A stretch of 64,000 bases of DNA from the NCBI GenBank assembly GCA_039105265.1, contig JAPFFF010000041.1, positions 1,116,001-1,180,000 on the forward strand, given 5' to 3'. Below, piece after piece: positions 1 through 8,895 of the stretch. The notes beneath the pieces are model-generated. The model searched no databases. It was given only the letters and a program-made list of their open reading frames with translations, and was not told the DNA's origin. Both the position numbers and the translations under genes were made by a program. Each line of letters opens with the position of its first letter. Within the stretch, counting starts at the first letter, position 1. Source of the stretch: Tritrichomonas musculus. Its lineage: Eukaryota > Parabasalia > Tritrichomonadida > Tritrichomonadidae.

Positions 1-18
1 CAAATTTATCCTATAACA

Positions 19-2637
19 ATGCATATTGACGAAGCTATGACTGTCCCAAAAATTAATACTCCTTTTGATATTATCGAACAACCCCCAGATTATTTGGAAG
101 ATTTAGAGCATTTCAACGATGACTTAGAAGGAGAGGAAAAAAGAAAAAAGAAAATGAAAAAAGAATTAGATAAAGAAATCAATAAAATGATTAAAAATAA
201 AGATGAAGATTCTGAATGGGAAGAAGAAGAAGATGGAGACGATAAAGAAGAACTCGAACTTTTGAAAAAGAAAAGAGACGAAGAAAAAGAGGAAAAATAT
301 AAAGAAGATATCGAAAATGGAATTCAAAAATTACTTAATGATGATGATGAAGATGGCTCAGATTGGAAAGAATATGAAGCTGAAGAAGAAGTTGATGAAT
401 TAAAAACCCTCAAAAAAAGACATAAAAGACATAAGAAAACAGACGAAGAAAGATTAAAAGATGAAATAGAAAAGGGTATTCAAAAAATGATAGACAATGA
501 AGAAGAAGACTCAGATTGGAAAGAATATGATGCTGAAGAAGAAGTTGATGAATTAAAAACCCTCAAAAAAAGACATAAAAGATATCATAAAAAAGAAGAT
601 GATGAGATTACAGAAGAAGATAAATTACAGTTTGCTGATGGGGAAGATAATAGTGATTTAGAAGATGATGAACCAGAATCTAAAGAATTAGCTGATGTCA
701 AAAAGAAATTAGAAAAATTTAAACAAAAAGTCGAAGACAATTTATCTGACCTCGAAGATGACTCGGCCAATGAGGGAAAAGAAAGATTAAATGCTAAAGA
801 CTATTTAATGAATAAAGAAGAAAAAGTCCTCAAAAAAGTAGGTCGCTTAAAGGCAAACGACTATATTGTAGAAGAATTAGAGGATGATGAAGAAGTTGTA
901 AAAAAGAAAGACGAAGCAAGAAAATTGGGCCGGTTAAGAGCTAAAAATTATATTATTGAAGAGTTATCAGACGATGAAGTTGAAAAGCCAAAAATAGTTA
1001 TCAAAAAGGAAGATGGAGAAGTTATTGACGAATTATCAGACCTTGAAGATGATGAGGCAATAGCTTTAGAAGAACAATTAAGCAAAGAAGTAGAGAAACA
1101 AAAAGAAGAATTAGAGAAAAAAGAAAAAGAAAAGGATGTTGAAGGAGCTGAGAAAATCAAAGAAAAAATTGAAGAATTGGAAGATAAAAAAGAAGAAATC
1201 ATAGAAAAATATCAAATTGTCCCTTTCGTACCAAAAAATAAAGGACCTATTATCGAAGAGCCAGATGACCATCCAAAATCTACTGTAAAAATTATTGAAG
1301 AAGAGACTATTTTGCCTGCTTTAACAAATACTCCTGCGCCTGTTATAGAAGATAGTAAGGTTGTTATGAAGAATGGCAGACCTATTAAAATAAAAGGAAA
1401 AGATATCTTTCGACAAACCAAAAAAACTTGGAGTAAGGGATTCGAACATGATGATGGAGATGGATTTGGGAATCATCAAAGTTTCAAAAGTAAAGTCAAA
1501 AATAGAAATAAATCAATAAGAGAACAGATAAAAGCTATGACTCAAAATAGAAATCCAGCCAATTTTGGAGAGAAAAATATTCAAATTCAGAATGGGGATG
1601 TCAATAAATATGTAAATGATTTACAGAATCAAATTATGCAAAATATCTCTAATCAAACTTATATTCCAGATATCGAAGCTCCAGATATTGATGATTATGT
1701 CAAGAAAACAAATTGGAAGAAAGAATTTAATCAAATCAAGGATAAAGTTTTTGATGAATTAGCTCAATACGAATATACTGTCGAAGATACTCCTGAAGCT
1801 AAAGAAAACCTAATGAAGAAAGGTCAAGAGATGATAAAACAGTTAATCGAAGCCAGTAATTATTCAAAAGAAGAAAAAGAACAATTAACAAAGCAGGCCG
1901 ATAATTTGATTAAAAAAGATGAAGCAACTGGCAAAAGTTATTTCTATGATTCTGATTCTGATGATGACGATAGATATTCTTATTTAAAGCGAAAATTAAG
2001 AAAAAGAATAGTAGATTCAGACTCAGATAGTGATGAAGAAAGAAGGAGACGAAAGAGAATTTTGAACAGTTCGGATAGAAGAAAAACATTAAAAGAACTT
2101 ATGGAAAAAAGAAAAAGAAATTTGAGAGTTCGATATGGAGATTCAAGCTCTGATGATGAAACTTCAATGAAGAAAAGATTAAATAAAATAAGAAGAGAAC
2201 GAGAAAGAGAGGAAGAAAAAGAGAAATACAAAAAGAAATTGGAGCGAGAAAAGGAGATTGAAAAAGAAAAAAAGGAAAGAGAACGGGAGAAGGAAAAAAG
2301 AGAAAGGGAGCTGGAAAAAGAACGTGAGAAGGAAAAAAGAGAAAGAGAACGTGAGAAGGAAAAAAGAGAGCGAGAACTGGAAAGAGAGCGTGAAAAGGAA
2401 AAAAGAGAAAGAGAGCTGGAAAGAGAACGTGAAAAAGAGGAAAGAGAGCGAGAAAAAGAAAGAAAGGAAAGAGAAAAAGCCAAGAAAGAGCGAGAAAAAG
2501 AGGAACGAGAGCGAGAAAAGGAGCTAGAAAAAGAAAAAAAGGAAAGAGAAAAAGCCAAGAAAGAGCGAGAAAAAGAGGTTGAGGATAAAGAAAAGGAGCC
2601 CAAAAAATCGCCTAAATTAAGGAGAAAACCAAAATAA
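19..2637 (+). CDS. Highly charged 872-aa coiled-coil / single-alpha-helix protein
   Basis: No known family was recognised. The N-terminal third holds two near-identical repeats (residues about 95-195) built around SDWKEY and DELKTLKKRHKR, each preceded by an acidic helix. Two further repeats follow around GRLKANDYIVEELEDD and GRLRAKNYIIEELSDD. Residues about 460-640 are less charged and probably helical. The last 150 residues are an uninterrupted E/R/K helix (EREREKEKRE type), expected to form a rigid single alpha helix. There is no signal peptide or membrane segment. The ATG at 19 is the first in frame. It probably belongs to element A, as a scaffold or structural protein, but that is inference from position only. 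Confidence 0.7.
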   Translation: MHIDEAMTVPKINTPFDIIEQPPDYLEDLEHFNDDLEGEEKRKKKMKKELDKEINKMIKNKDEDSEWEEEEDGDDKEELELLKKKRDEEKEEKYKEDIENGIQKLLNDDDEDGSDWKEYEAEEEVDELKTLKKRHKRHKKTDEERLKDEIEKGIQKMIDNEEEDSDWKEYDAEEEVDELKTLKKRHKRYHKKEDDEITEEDKLQFADGEDNSDLEDDEPESKELADVKKKLEKFKQKVEDNLSDLEDDSANEGKERLNAKDYLMNKEEKVLKKVGRLKANDYIVEELEDDEEVVKKKDEARKLGRLRAKNYIIEELSDDEVEKPKIVIKKEDGEVIDELSDLEDDEAIALEEQLSKEVEKQKEELEKKEKEKDVEGAEKIKEKIEELEDKKEEIIEKYQIVPFVPKNKGPIIEEPDDHPKSTVKIIEEETILPALTNTPAPVIEDSKVVMKNGRPIKIKGKDIFRQTKKTWSKGFEHDDGDGFGNHQSFKSKVKNRNKSIREQIKAMTQNRNPANFGEKNIQIQNGDVNKYVNDLQNQIMQNISNQTYIPDIEAPDIDDYVKKTNWKKEFNQIKDKVFDELAQYEYTVEDTPEAKENLMKKGQEMIKQLIEASNYSKEEKEQLTKQADNLIKKDEATGKSYFYDSDSDDDDRYSYLKRKLRKRIVDSDSDSDEERRRRKRILNSSDRRKTLKELMEKRKRNLRVRYGDSSSDDETSMKKRLNKIRREREREEEKEKYKKKLEREKEIEKEKKEREREKEKRERELEKEREKEKREREREKEKRERELEREREKEKRERELEREREKEEREREKERKEREKAKKEREKEEREREKELEKEKKEREKAKKEREKEVEDKEKEPKKSPKLRRKPK

Positions 2638-4104
2638 TTGGGTCAAATTCTTTTTTTGATTTATCTTGGTCAAATCCCAAAAATGGGATCGAAAATGGGA
2701 TCGAAATCCCAAAAATGGGATTACCTCAAAAAGACCCTATTTTAGCTGTTTTTTGACCTAAAAAGTGGTCAAATTAGCCTCTTTTTCTAAAAACCCCTAC
2801 CCAAATATTATCCCATTTTTAATCCCATTTTTAAAAAAAGATATATATAATATAATTTTGTGTTTTCTTAAAATAAATTATGAGAACTCTTCTATCGTTC
2901 GTATATAATATGTTAGAAATTTTTGGGAGGGCCAAAAATGGGATCAAAAATGGGATCGAAAAAATGAGATTTGCCCTATTTCCCCATACTAAATTTCCTG
3001 GGGCAAAATGACAATCCCAAAAATGGAAAAGGCAAAATTTTTACAAAAAATACGTTATATAAAACTTAATCTCGAAAAGGAGAATTCAAAATGTTAACCA
3101 AAAAAATACGTTATATACCTCTTTCATAACGAGTTTTTCAGCCCACTTTTTGAATGCCCTCTCAAATCTAAAATCTTTGCCGATCAAGTTTTGAATGCCT
3201 TCTCAATTCCATATTTTTTGCCGATTAGGTTTTGAATGCTCTTTCAAAAAGCCAGGAAGTGCCGATTAGGTTTTCTGAGCCTCTCTCAGGAAGTGCCGAT
3301 TAAGTTTTGAACTCTCAATTCCAAAGTCTTCTCAATTCATATTTTTTGCCGATTAAGTTTTGAATGCTCTTTCAAAAAGCCATGAGGTGCCGATTAGGTT
3401 TTCTGAGCCCTCTCAAACCTAAAATCTTTGCCGATTAGGTTTTGAATGCTCTTTCAAAAATGAAAATTTTCCTCTGAATTTGGACTGATGGCGCTCTATT
3501 ATATCCTATGTTTATGCCGCTCTATCATATGTTTATGACGCTCTATCATATGTTTATGCCGCTCTATCATATGTTTATGGCGCTCTATCATATGTTTATG
3601 GCGCGCTAACCAAAATTTTACTCACAATTATGGGGCAAAAAATTTTACTCACAATTTTTTCAATACCCTCTCAAATCTAAAATTTTTGCCGATGATGTTT
3701 TGAATACCCTCTCAAATCTAATTTTTTTGCCGATTAGGTTTTGAATGCTCTATCAAAAAGTCAAGAAGTGCCGATTAGGTTTTGAATACCTTTTCAAAAA
3801 GTCAAAGAATGACGATTAGGTTTTGAATGCCTTTTCAAATCGATAATTCTTGCCGATCAACTTTTCAATGAGCTCTCAAAAAGTCAAAAAAGGACGATTA
3901 GGTTTTCAGAGGGTGTTGGACATTCCACTTTTTCTGAGGGTGTTGGAGATTCCGACTTTTTCAGAGGATGTTGGGAAATTTCACTTTTTGTGGAAAAGCT
4001 AATTCTGTCAAAATTTTTGAGGGAAAAAACAAAAGGCAGGCTAAAAAAAATCTTTATTCACTATCTTAAATTCCTAATTTGGAATCTAAAATATTACCTT
4101 AAAT
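2638..4104. repeat. Repeat-rich non-coding block
   Basis: There is no convincing gene here. Three repeat layers are seen: many AAAATGGGAT and inverted TCCCATTTT motifs at 2,680-3,020; about fourteen irregular copies of a unit built on GCCGATTAGGTTTTGAATGC with CTCTCAAA at 3,150-3,930; and about six tandem copies of a 21-bp unit CGCTCTATCATATGTTTATG at 3,490-3,605. The block ends with CTTTTTCAGAGG boxes that recur upstream of genes at 8.8 and 9.7 kb. Confidence 0.85.
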
Positions 4105-5043
4105 TTAAGTTTTTTTATAATAAAGAATAATAAAATTATCACCCTGTCTTTTTTTCTTTTTGCAGAAGTGGTCAGGAAAAGATGATAATTTGGCGATCCC
4201 GTTGCCTGTCAAAGAAGGCATGTTGAAGTATGTTATCATTCTTTCTTTGATTTCTGTTAGCGGCATTCCCTCTGCTGCTGTCTTTTCTGGGATTGAATCA
4301 ACAAATTCTTGCATTTTTTCATTGATTTCTTTACAAACCCTTTTTCTTGTCCGTCCTGCCAAAGCATAATGCTTATTTTCTTTGATTTTGACAATTGGAT
4401 ATTGTGGAATTTTTATAACTCCAATCTTTTTTGAAGGGCTTTTTGGTCTTTCTTCTTGTTTATTTTGATTTAATACCACTTCTATTCTTGGCCTTTCTGG
4501 TCTTTCTTCTTGTTTATTTTGATTTAATACCACTTCTATTCTTGGCCTTTTTATGTTTGGCTCCCAAATATCGACATAATTTGGGTCATAATCAGGAACT
4601 TCTGGAGGAGTTTCTGGAATGGAAGCTGGTTCTTGGTCTTGATTTGATGGTGGGTCTGGACTCGGAAATCTTCTTCTCCTTTTTCTTGTATGGCCTCTTT
4701 CTTCTCTTAATTTTTTGGAATATGCTACTGCTTGGTCAAATAGCCTGTCCATTTCTTTTAAATCTTCAAGATTTTTTGCGGGATCTTTGGAAGTAAAGAA
4801 GTTTTGGGTCTTTTTCTGGAACTCTTTTCTGCTTATCCCGGATGACTTCTTTATTTTCACAGGCAAGGAAATGTTTCGTAATTCTGCTTCTTCAAAATAG
4901 CGATCACAATCAGGAAATTCTTCGAGGGTTCTCTCTTGTCTCTCCAAGAATGCTTTGGCTTCGGGACTATCTAAAGGGTCGTTTTTTTGTTCATCATCTA
5001 AGTTTTCGAAGTCCCAGTCAGAGTACCTATCTTCATCTTGCAT
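4105..5043 (-). CDS. 312-aa protein with winged-helix-like C-terminal domain (KLSSF family)
   Basis: The family is unnamed. The N-terminal 120 residues are acidic and helical, and the middle is proline-rich with a repeated PRIEVVLNQNKQEER block. The last ~85 residues form a compact domain, RKRVCKEINEKMQEF ... NGIAKLSSF ... FIILYYKKT, that recurs in the genes at 5,208, 6,433 and 46,689. Its order of helices, glycine and final strands fits a winged helix that could bind DNA; this is inference. A perfect Inr (TCATTTTT) lies 5 bases before the ATG. It is the only minus-strand gene of this cluster and is divergent from the next one. Confidence 0.8.
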   Translation of the reverse strand: MQDEDRYSDWDFENLDDEQKNDPLDSPEAKAFLERQERTLEEFPDCDRYFEEAELRNISLPVKIKKSSGISRKEFQKKTQNFFTSKDPAKNLEDLKEMDRLFDQAVAYSKKLREERGHTRKRRRRFPSPDPPSNQDQEPASIPETPPEVPDYDPNYVDIWEPNIKRPRIEVVLNQNKQEERPERPRIEVVLNQNKQEERPKSPSKKIGVIKIPQYPIVKIKENKHYALAGRTRKRVCKEINEKMQEFVDSIPEKTAAEGMPLTEIKERMITYFNMPSLTGNGIAKLSSFPDHFCKKKKRQGDNFIILYYKKT

Positions 5044-5048
5044 AATAT

Positions 5049-5056
5049 AAAAATGA
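5049..5056 (-). promoter_or_regulatory. Trichomonad Inr (TCATTTTT)
   Basis: This is a perfect match to TCAYWWTY, followed by ATATT and the ATG at 5,043, which implies a very short 5' leader. Confidence 0.7.
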
Positions 5057-5194
5057 TTTTTATTTGGTCATTTCACTAAAATTTTAAAATCGACTTATCG
5101 AGGCACAAAAAAAAATAAGACAAAATTTTTCTTCTTTTTTGTTCCCAGTCAAGCCACAACCGTTTTTTATTTGATGATGTGGTTTGATATGACT

Positions 5195-5202
5195 TCATTT
5201 TT
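5195..5202 (+). promoter_or_regulatory. Trichomonad Inr (TCATTTTT)
   Basis: It lies immediately before ATATA and the ATG at 5,208. Confidence 0.7.
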
Positions 5203-5207
5203 ATATA

Positions 5208-5850
5208 ATGTCGGAAGATAAATATCTACAGAGACTTCAAAAGATAGAGAGACAAATAAATTACTTGACTGCTCATATGAAGAGGATAGATAAAGAAAGA
5301 AAAAGATCTTTAAAAATTTTACGAAACGCTTTGGAAGAATCAGATTCATACGACTCATTTGATGAACCTGAGCCTGAACCTGAGCCCGAACCTAAACCTG
5401 AGCCTATCCCTGAGCCTGAACCTATCCCTCCTCCAGAACCAGAACCTCTCCCTGAACCTGTCCATCAACCTCTCCCCGAACCTATCCGACCTAAACCTCC
5501 CTGAGCCTGAACCTATCCCTCTCACTCAACCAGTTCAAAAAAAAATTCCAATAAAAAATTTGAAAGAACTCAAATTAACGAAAAAAAGACAGGTTTTTCA
5601 AGAAATTAATCGCCGTTTTGGAGAATTTGTTCAGAGTATATCAGAAGAAGAGAGGCAAAGTGGATTTATTATGACTCAGCTCCGAGAAAGAATATCTAAA
5701 TACTTTGCTGTTTCTGATTTGTCAAACAACGGGATTGGCAAATTATCATCTTTTAATTTATACTTCTATTCAAAAAAGATAAGAGAGGGGGCTACTTGCT
5801 TCCGTTTCTATTATCTTAGGAATCCTTATATAAACGCTAATAATTCTTAA
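5208..5850 (+). pseudogene. Broken element gene: Pro-Glu repeat protein with KLSSF-type C-terminal domain
   Basis: The region encodes a short helical start (MSEDKYLQRLQKIERQ), a long proline/glutamate repeat (EPEPEPEP type) and the same C-terminal domain as the neighbours (NNGIGKLSSF, then a strand-rich tail). It looks broken, with about one break, so only parts would be made. A perfect Inr precedes the ATG. It belongs to the small-gene cluster of element A and is a paralogue of the genes at 4,105 and 6,433. Confidence 0.7.
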
Positions 5851-5946
5851 ATTTTTCTGTCTTTTTCATATTTCATTTTTTTTTATTTCGACCTGACGAG
5901 CCACACAATCTATTCAATTTTTTCTATGAGATGATTCAAAATCACT

Positions 5947-5954
5947 TCATTTTT
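5947..5954 (+). promoter_or_regulatory. Trichomonad Inr inside a duplicated promoter cassette
   Basis: It reads TCATTTTT. The upstream ~70 bases (CGACCTGAC ... TTTTTCTATGAG, then GATTCAAAATCACTTCATTT) are nearly repeated before the gene at 8,357. Confidence 0.75.
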
Positions 5955-5959
5955 ATATA

Positions 5960-6376
5960 ATGTCCAAAGGGAAAAGGCAAACCGAAATCGAAGAAATTTT
6001 CGAGTTTGATACCTATATTAAGGAGTACTATGATGAAGATATTTCACAGAAAAAGAAAAGAAAACTCAAAGCTCAATACAACAAAGAAATGTATAAGAGA
6101 TTCCTTGATTTTGAAAATCGTTTGAAATATCTTTCCGAAACAACTGCGTCACTCTTACAGCATTTATCAAAGATCGATTCAATGGCTCTTCAGATGATGG
6201 AGAGAGAGCAAAATGGCTTTCCTTTTTCCAGACCAATAAGATTTACAGCTACATTTGAGTCTCTTCCATCAGAACGTACTCAAGATGAAAAGACTAAGGA
6301 TAACAATGATGACCTCTCAGATATTATACCTTCTGATGATGAAAATGAGTCTCATAAGAAAAGAAAATACAAATAA
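5960..6376 (+). CDS. 138-aa coiled-coil protein, unknown
   Basis: No family was recognised. Residues 20-90 are helical and charged (QKKKRKLKAQYNKEMYKRF, then LKYLSETTASLLQHLSK), followed by a short hydrophobic-aromatic stretch (GFPFSRPIRFTATF) and an acidic tail with DDLSDIIPSDDE and a terminal KKRKYK that could be a nuclear signal. The ATG is fixed by the Inr 5 bases upstream. Its layout (helical hairpin, then a conserved strand, then a charged tail) resembles the genes at 8,357 and 47,750, and it shares its promoter with 8,357, so the three may be distant relatives. Confidence 0.7.
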   Translation: MSKGKRQTEIEEIFEFDTYIKEYYDEDISQKKKRKLKAQYNKEMYKRFLDFENRLKYLSETTASLLQHLSKIDSMALQMMEREQNGFPFSRPIRFTATFESLPSERTQDEKTKDNNDDLSDIIPSDDENESHKKRKYK

Positions 6377-6418
6377 AAAATTTTAATAAAAAATATCTTG
6401 ACAAATCTTTTTATCATT

Positions 6419-6426
6419 TCATTTTT
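6419..6426 (+). promoter_or_regulatory. Trichomonad Inr (TCATTTTT)
   Basis: A perfect Inr six bases before the ATG at 6,433. Confidence 0.7.
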
Positions 6427-6432
6427 TATTTA

Positions 6433-7068
6433 ATGACTGACTGGTTAGAGGAAGAAGAGAAAGAAGAAAAAACTAATAATTTTCATGATAGATTTCAGGA
6501 CGTCCTTATTTCAGCAGGCATTATCCCAACATCTTCTTCGGATATATTTCCTCCGTCTCCCAAAACTCTTCTTCAAATGAAAGAATTGACAGATAATATT
6601 CAATATTTACATATTACGACTCCCAAATCTCCTAAAAAATCGGAGACAAATCAAATTAAAGATACTCAACCACCGCCTCCACCATCTGAAAAGCTTCAAT
6701 TACCAATTTTTCATCTACGACCCCCTCCTGAAATGCATCAAAATCAGCCACCCCCACCGCCACCACCTCCTGAGCGTAATTTGTTCAGGGAAAGAAAACA
6801 TCAATATTCTGAACGCTATGAAAGAATACTCAAAATTCACTGGGCTAAAGAAAAATTCCCAAATTTTTTAGCACTTTTTTCAGAAAAAGAATGGGAAGAG
6901 GGAATACCTACACAAACATTTCGACTTCGATTCATAAATTTTTTCAATTTCTCGATATCTAATCAAGGTCTGGGTCGATTAAAGGAAGTACAGGAATTTT
7001 GCATTCTCAAAAGAAAAAAAGTAAATGGGAAGATAAAACGCGTTTACAAAAAAAGGTTAAATAAATAA
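6433..7068 (+). CDS. 211-aa protein with polyproline linker and winged-helix-like C-terminus
   Basis: An acidic helical start (DWLEEEEKEEK) is followed by a linker with two proline runs (QPPPPPSEK and QPPPPPPPPER) and a C-terminal domain of about 80 residues. That domain (RYERILKIHWAKEKFPNFL ... ISNQGLGRLKEVQEF ... KRVYKKRL) aligns by eye with the KLSSF-type domain of the genes at 4,105, 5,208 and 46,689, though the SSF signature has drifted to KEV. The basic tail favours nucleic-acid binding. The frame is open from Inr to stop. Confidence 0.75.
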   Translation: MTDWLEEEEKEEKTNNFHDRFQDVLISAGIIPTSSSDIFPPSPKTLLQMKELTDNIQYLHITTPKSPKKSETNQIKDTQPPPPPSEKLQLPIFHLRPPPEMHQNQPPPPPPPPERNLFRERKHQYSERYERILKIHWAKEKFPNFLALFSEKEWEEGIPTQTFRLRFINFFNFSISNQGLGRLKEVQEFCILKRKKVNGKIKRVYKKRLNK

Positions 7069-7109
7069 AAAAAAATATTTAAAAAATTAATTGTTTTATT
7101 TAAGATTTC

Positions 7110-7606
7110 TTAAGAATCTAAGTCTTCAACGATGTATCTTATCAGGCTGAAAGCTTTTTGCTTTTTCTTTTGCATTTTCATTATTTGAGTTTCGATAGAC
7201 CGGACTCTATCTTCCAAATCTTTGATTGTTTTGTCTTGCTTCTCCATTTTATCTTTCATTTTTAAGCATTGGGTAAAAAAAGTAGTGACCTGGTTTTGTT
7301 GGCTAGTAGGAAACTGTAAAGTATTTTTTTGTTGGCTAGTAGGAAACTGTAAAGTATTTTTTTGTTGGGTAAGAGAGGCCTGAAAAATATTTGTTGTAGA
7401 ATCTGTAAAGTAGTTGGGTGAGAGGCCTGAAAAATATTTGTTGTAGATATCTGGGGAGGAGCTGGCTGGACTTGAATATCTTGATTTGCTTTGGCTTTTG
7501 GAGGAGCTGGCTGGACTTGAATATCTTGATGTGCTTTGGCTTTTGGAGGAGCTGGCTGAGCAACTTCTTCCTTATCGATCGATATGAAAGGTGTCTGCAT
7601 TTTCAA
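7110..7606 (-). pseudogene. Broken element gene: proline-rich repeats and coiled coil
   Basis: The upstream part has tandem repeats of QPAPPKAK and QDIQVQPAPP. The downstream part of the same strand can encode a 49-residue coiled coil starting MKDKMEKQDKTIKDLEDRV (7,110-7,259). A direct DNA duplication lies between them. The gene looks broken, with about one break. The DIQVQ repeats faintly resemble LC8-type motifs seen in element C. Function unknown. Confidence 0.5.
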
Positions 7607-7651
7607 AAAGTGAAGTATCTTGAAGAAATAATTTTTTTTATTTTTATTCAA

Positions 7652-7894
7652 ATGAATTCAAAAATTTTAAACATCTCAAAAATTTTCCAACTTATTCTGA
7701 AAATGAGAACGGAAGATAATGAATATTTTCAATCTGAGATTTACGATGAGATTATCGAAAAGTCAAAAGAATTTTTTGATTCAAAATTTATTGAAAATTT
7801 CAAAAACGATAAATCATATTTAAACATGATTGAAGCGATGCTTATTCAAGAATTAGAGTCTTTAGCCAAATTGATAAATATAGTACTTTTTTAA
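7652..7894 (+). CDS. 80-aa acidic helical protein, EFF-D-F family
   Basis: This is a small all-helical protein. The core (IIEKSKEFFDSKFIENF, then SYLNMIEAMLIQELESL) aligns by eye with the genes at 15,214, 15,459 and 57,139: a helix, an aromatic-acidic turn (FD..F or FEPEF), a variable acidic loop and a final amphipathic helix. I chose the ATG at 7,652 because the upstream part of the open frame has no ATG and lies antisense to the previous gene. It is present in both element A and element C, which suggests a core accessory role. Function unknown. Confidence 0.65.
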   Translation: MNSKILNISKIFQLILKMRTEDNEYFQSEIYDEIIEKSKEFFDSKFIENFKNDKSYLNMIEAMLIQELESLAKLINIVLF

Positions 7895-7923
7895 GAAAAA
7901 ACTTGACTGAGCACACAGTCAGT

Positions 7924-7931
7924 TCATTTTT
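7924..7931 (+). promoter_or_regulatory. Trichomonad Inr (TCATTTTT)
   Basis: It sits five bases upstream of the ATG at 7,936 and decides that start over upstream non-ATG codons. Confidence 0.7.
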
Positions 7932-7935
7932 TTCA

Positions 7936-8247
7936 ATGTCTTTCCGACCAAACGACTACTCCTTGGTTATTAAAAATTTGGAACAGGAATGTATGAAAGA
8001 CGCACGCTGCTATGAAATTCATAAACACTACCTAGATCTCTACATGAAAGAATTCGGCCGTATTATGGCTCTTGATAGTTCAGAAAGAACTGATTTAGAT
8101 ACTTATCGCCTCCCCCGCCTAAGAGGATGGATAAAGAGAGAGGAAAAATATTGTAAAGAATATAAGGAACGCTGCTTATTTTACAATAATGCAGTAGGAG
8201 ATTTTGCAAAAATTATTGCCTTAAATAAAAAAGAAAACAAATCATAA
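7936..8247 (+). CDS. 103-aa helical protein, RL-x2-LxxW family
   Basis: The protein starts MSFRPNDYSLVIKNLEQE. The central motif YRLPRLRGWIKREEKYC matches RLQGIPNWITREQNEC in the gene at 9,745 and LKLLPKWLKEKRTIKK in the gene at 8,896. Each is preceded by a helix with paired aromatics and followed by a basic helix. This is a small three-member paralogous family unique, in this window, to element A. There is no membrane segment. The perfect Inr supports expression. Function unknown. Confidence 0.65.
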   Translation: MSFRPNDYSLVIKNLEQECMKDARCYEIHKHYLDLYMKEFGRIMALDSSERTDLDTYRLPRLRGWIKREEKYCKEYKERCLFYNNAVGDFAKIIALNKKENKS

Positions 8248-8356
8248 ATAAACAATAATTTTTCTTAAATATTATTATTTTTTTCGTTGACCTGACAAGG
8301 AACATCTAACTTGAACTTTTTCTATGAGCTGATTCAAAATCACTTCATTTCTATAT

Positions 8357-8743
8357 ATGTCGCGAAACCAACATGACAAGCAAAGGCAGGAAGCTATTAA
8401 AAACAAAGCTCTCGTTATCAATGAGGAGACTATACAAGTATTGAGCAGCACCATTATGGATACTCCAGACCTGATTCAAAAAGTATGGACCGAGACAAAG
8501 TTTATTACCGAAGCGCTCTGTCAGCATATGAAATTCGTCAAACAAATGAACGAAGACCTACAAAATCTATACAAGACTCCAGCTCCAAGACAACAACGCA
8601 TAATAGTACATGTCGATGAGGAAGTCCAAGTCGATCCTCTAGACTTTTTTGAAAAGGAAGAAGATGTGTTTAAAATAGACGCTGATTCTTCTTTTACACA
8701 AGACCTTCATATCTTGAGTCCTGAAGAAGCAACTAGATTTTAA
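8357..8743 (+). CDS. 128-aa helical protein with LC8-like EEVQVDP motif
   Basis: Residues 1-75 are helical (RQEAIKNKALVINEETIQVL, then TETKFITEALCQHMKFV). A strand (RIIVHV) leads into DEEVQVDPLDFF, which fits the dynein light chain LC8-binding pattern x-V-Q-V-D. The tail is acidic. It resembles the gene at 47,750 of element C in its MSR start, an AIKN helix and length; this homology is weak. The promoter is a near copy of the one before 5,960. The initiator is TCATTTCT, one base off consensus. Confidence 0.65.
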   Translation: MSRNQHDKQRQEAIKNKALVINEETIQVLSSTIMDTPDLIQKVWTETKFITEALCQHMKFVKQMNEDLQNLYKTPAPRQQRIIVHVDEEVQVDPLDFFEKEEDVFKIDADSSFTQDLHILSPEEATRF

Positions 8744-8765
8744 TAAACATTTTTTTTTACATTTT

Positions 8766-8866
8766 TTCACTTTTTCAGAGGATGTTGGCTAATAAAACTT
8801 TTTCAGAGGATGTTGGCTAATAAAACTTTTTCAGAGGATGTTGGCTAATAAAACTTTTTCAGAGAA
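8766..8866 (+). repeat. 28-bp tandem repeat, CTTTTTCAGAGGATGTTGG unit
   Basis: Units start at 8,770, 8,798 and 8,826, with a fourth partial unit at 8,854 that leads into the promoter of the next gene. Related boxes occur at 3,925-3,985 and 9,505-9,690. Confidence 0.85.
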
Positions 8867-8883
8867 CGGTAGCTGTCAGATTT

Positions 8884-8891
8884 TCATTTTT
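8884..8891 (+). promoter_or_regulatory. Trichomonad Inr with shared CTGTCAGATT upstream box
   Basis: CTGTCAGATTTTCATTTTTAT precedes the ATG at 8,896. The same string precedes the ATG at 9,745. Confidence 0.75.
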
Positions 8892-8895
8892 ATTT

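Noticed and set aside
1980-2603. Serine/phenylalanine-rich minus-strand frame
   Set aside because: Complement of the E/R/K repeat of the 872-aa gene; composition is forced by that repeat.
3150-3930. CRISPR-like spaced repeats
   Set aside because: The repeats are variable and unevenly spaced, the spacers are themselves similar, no cas genes are present and the setting is eukaryotic.
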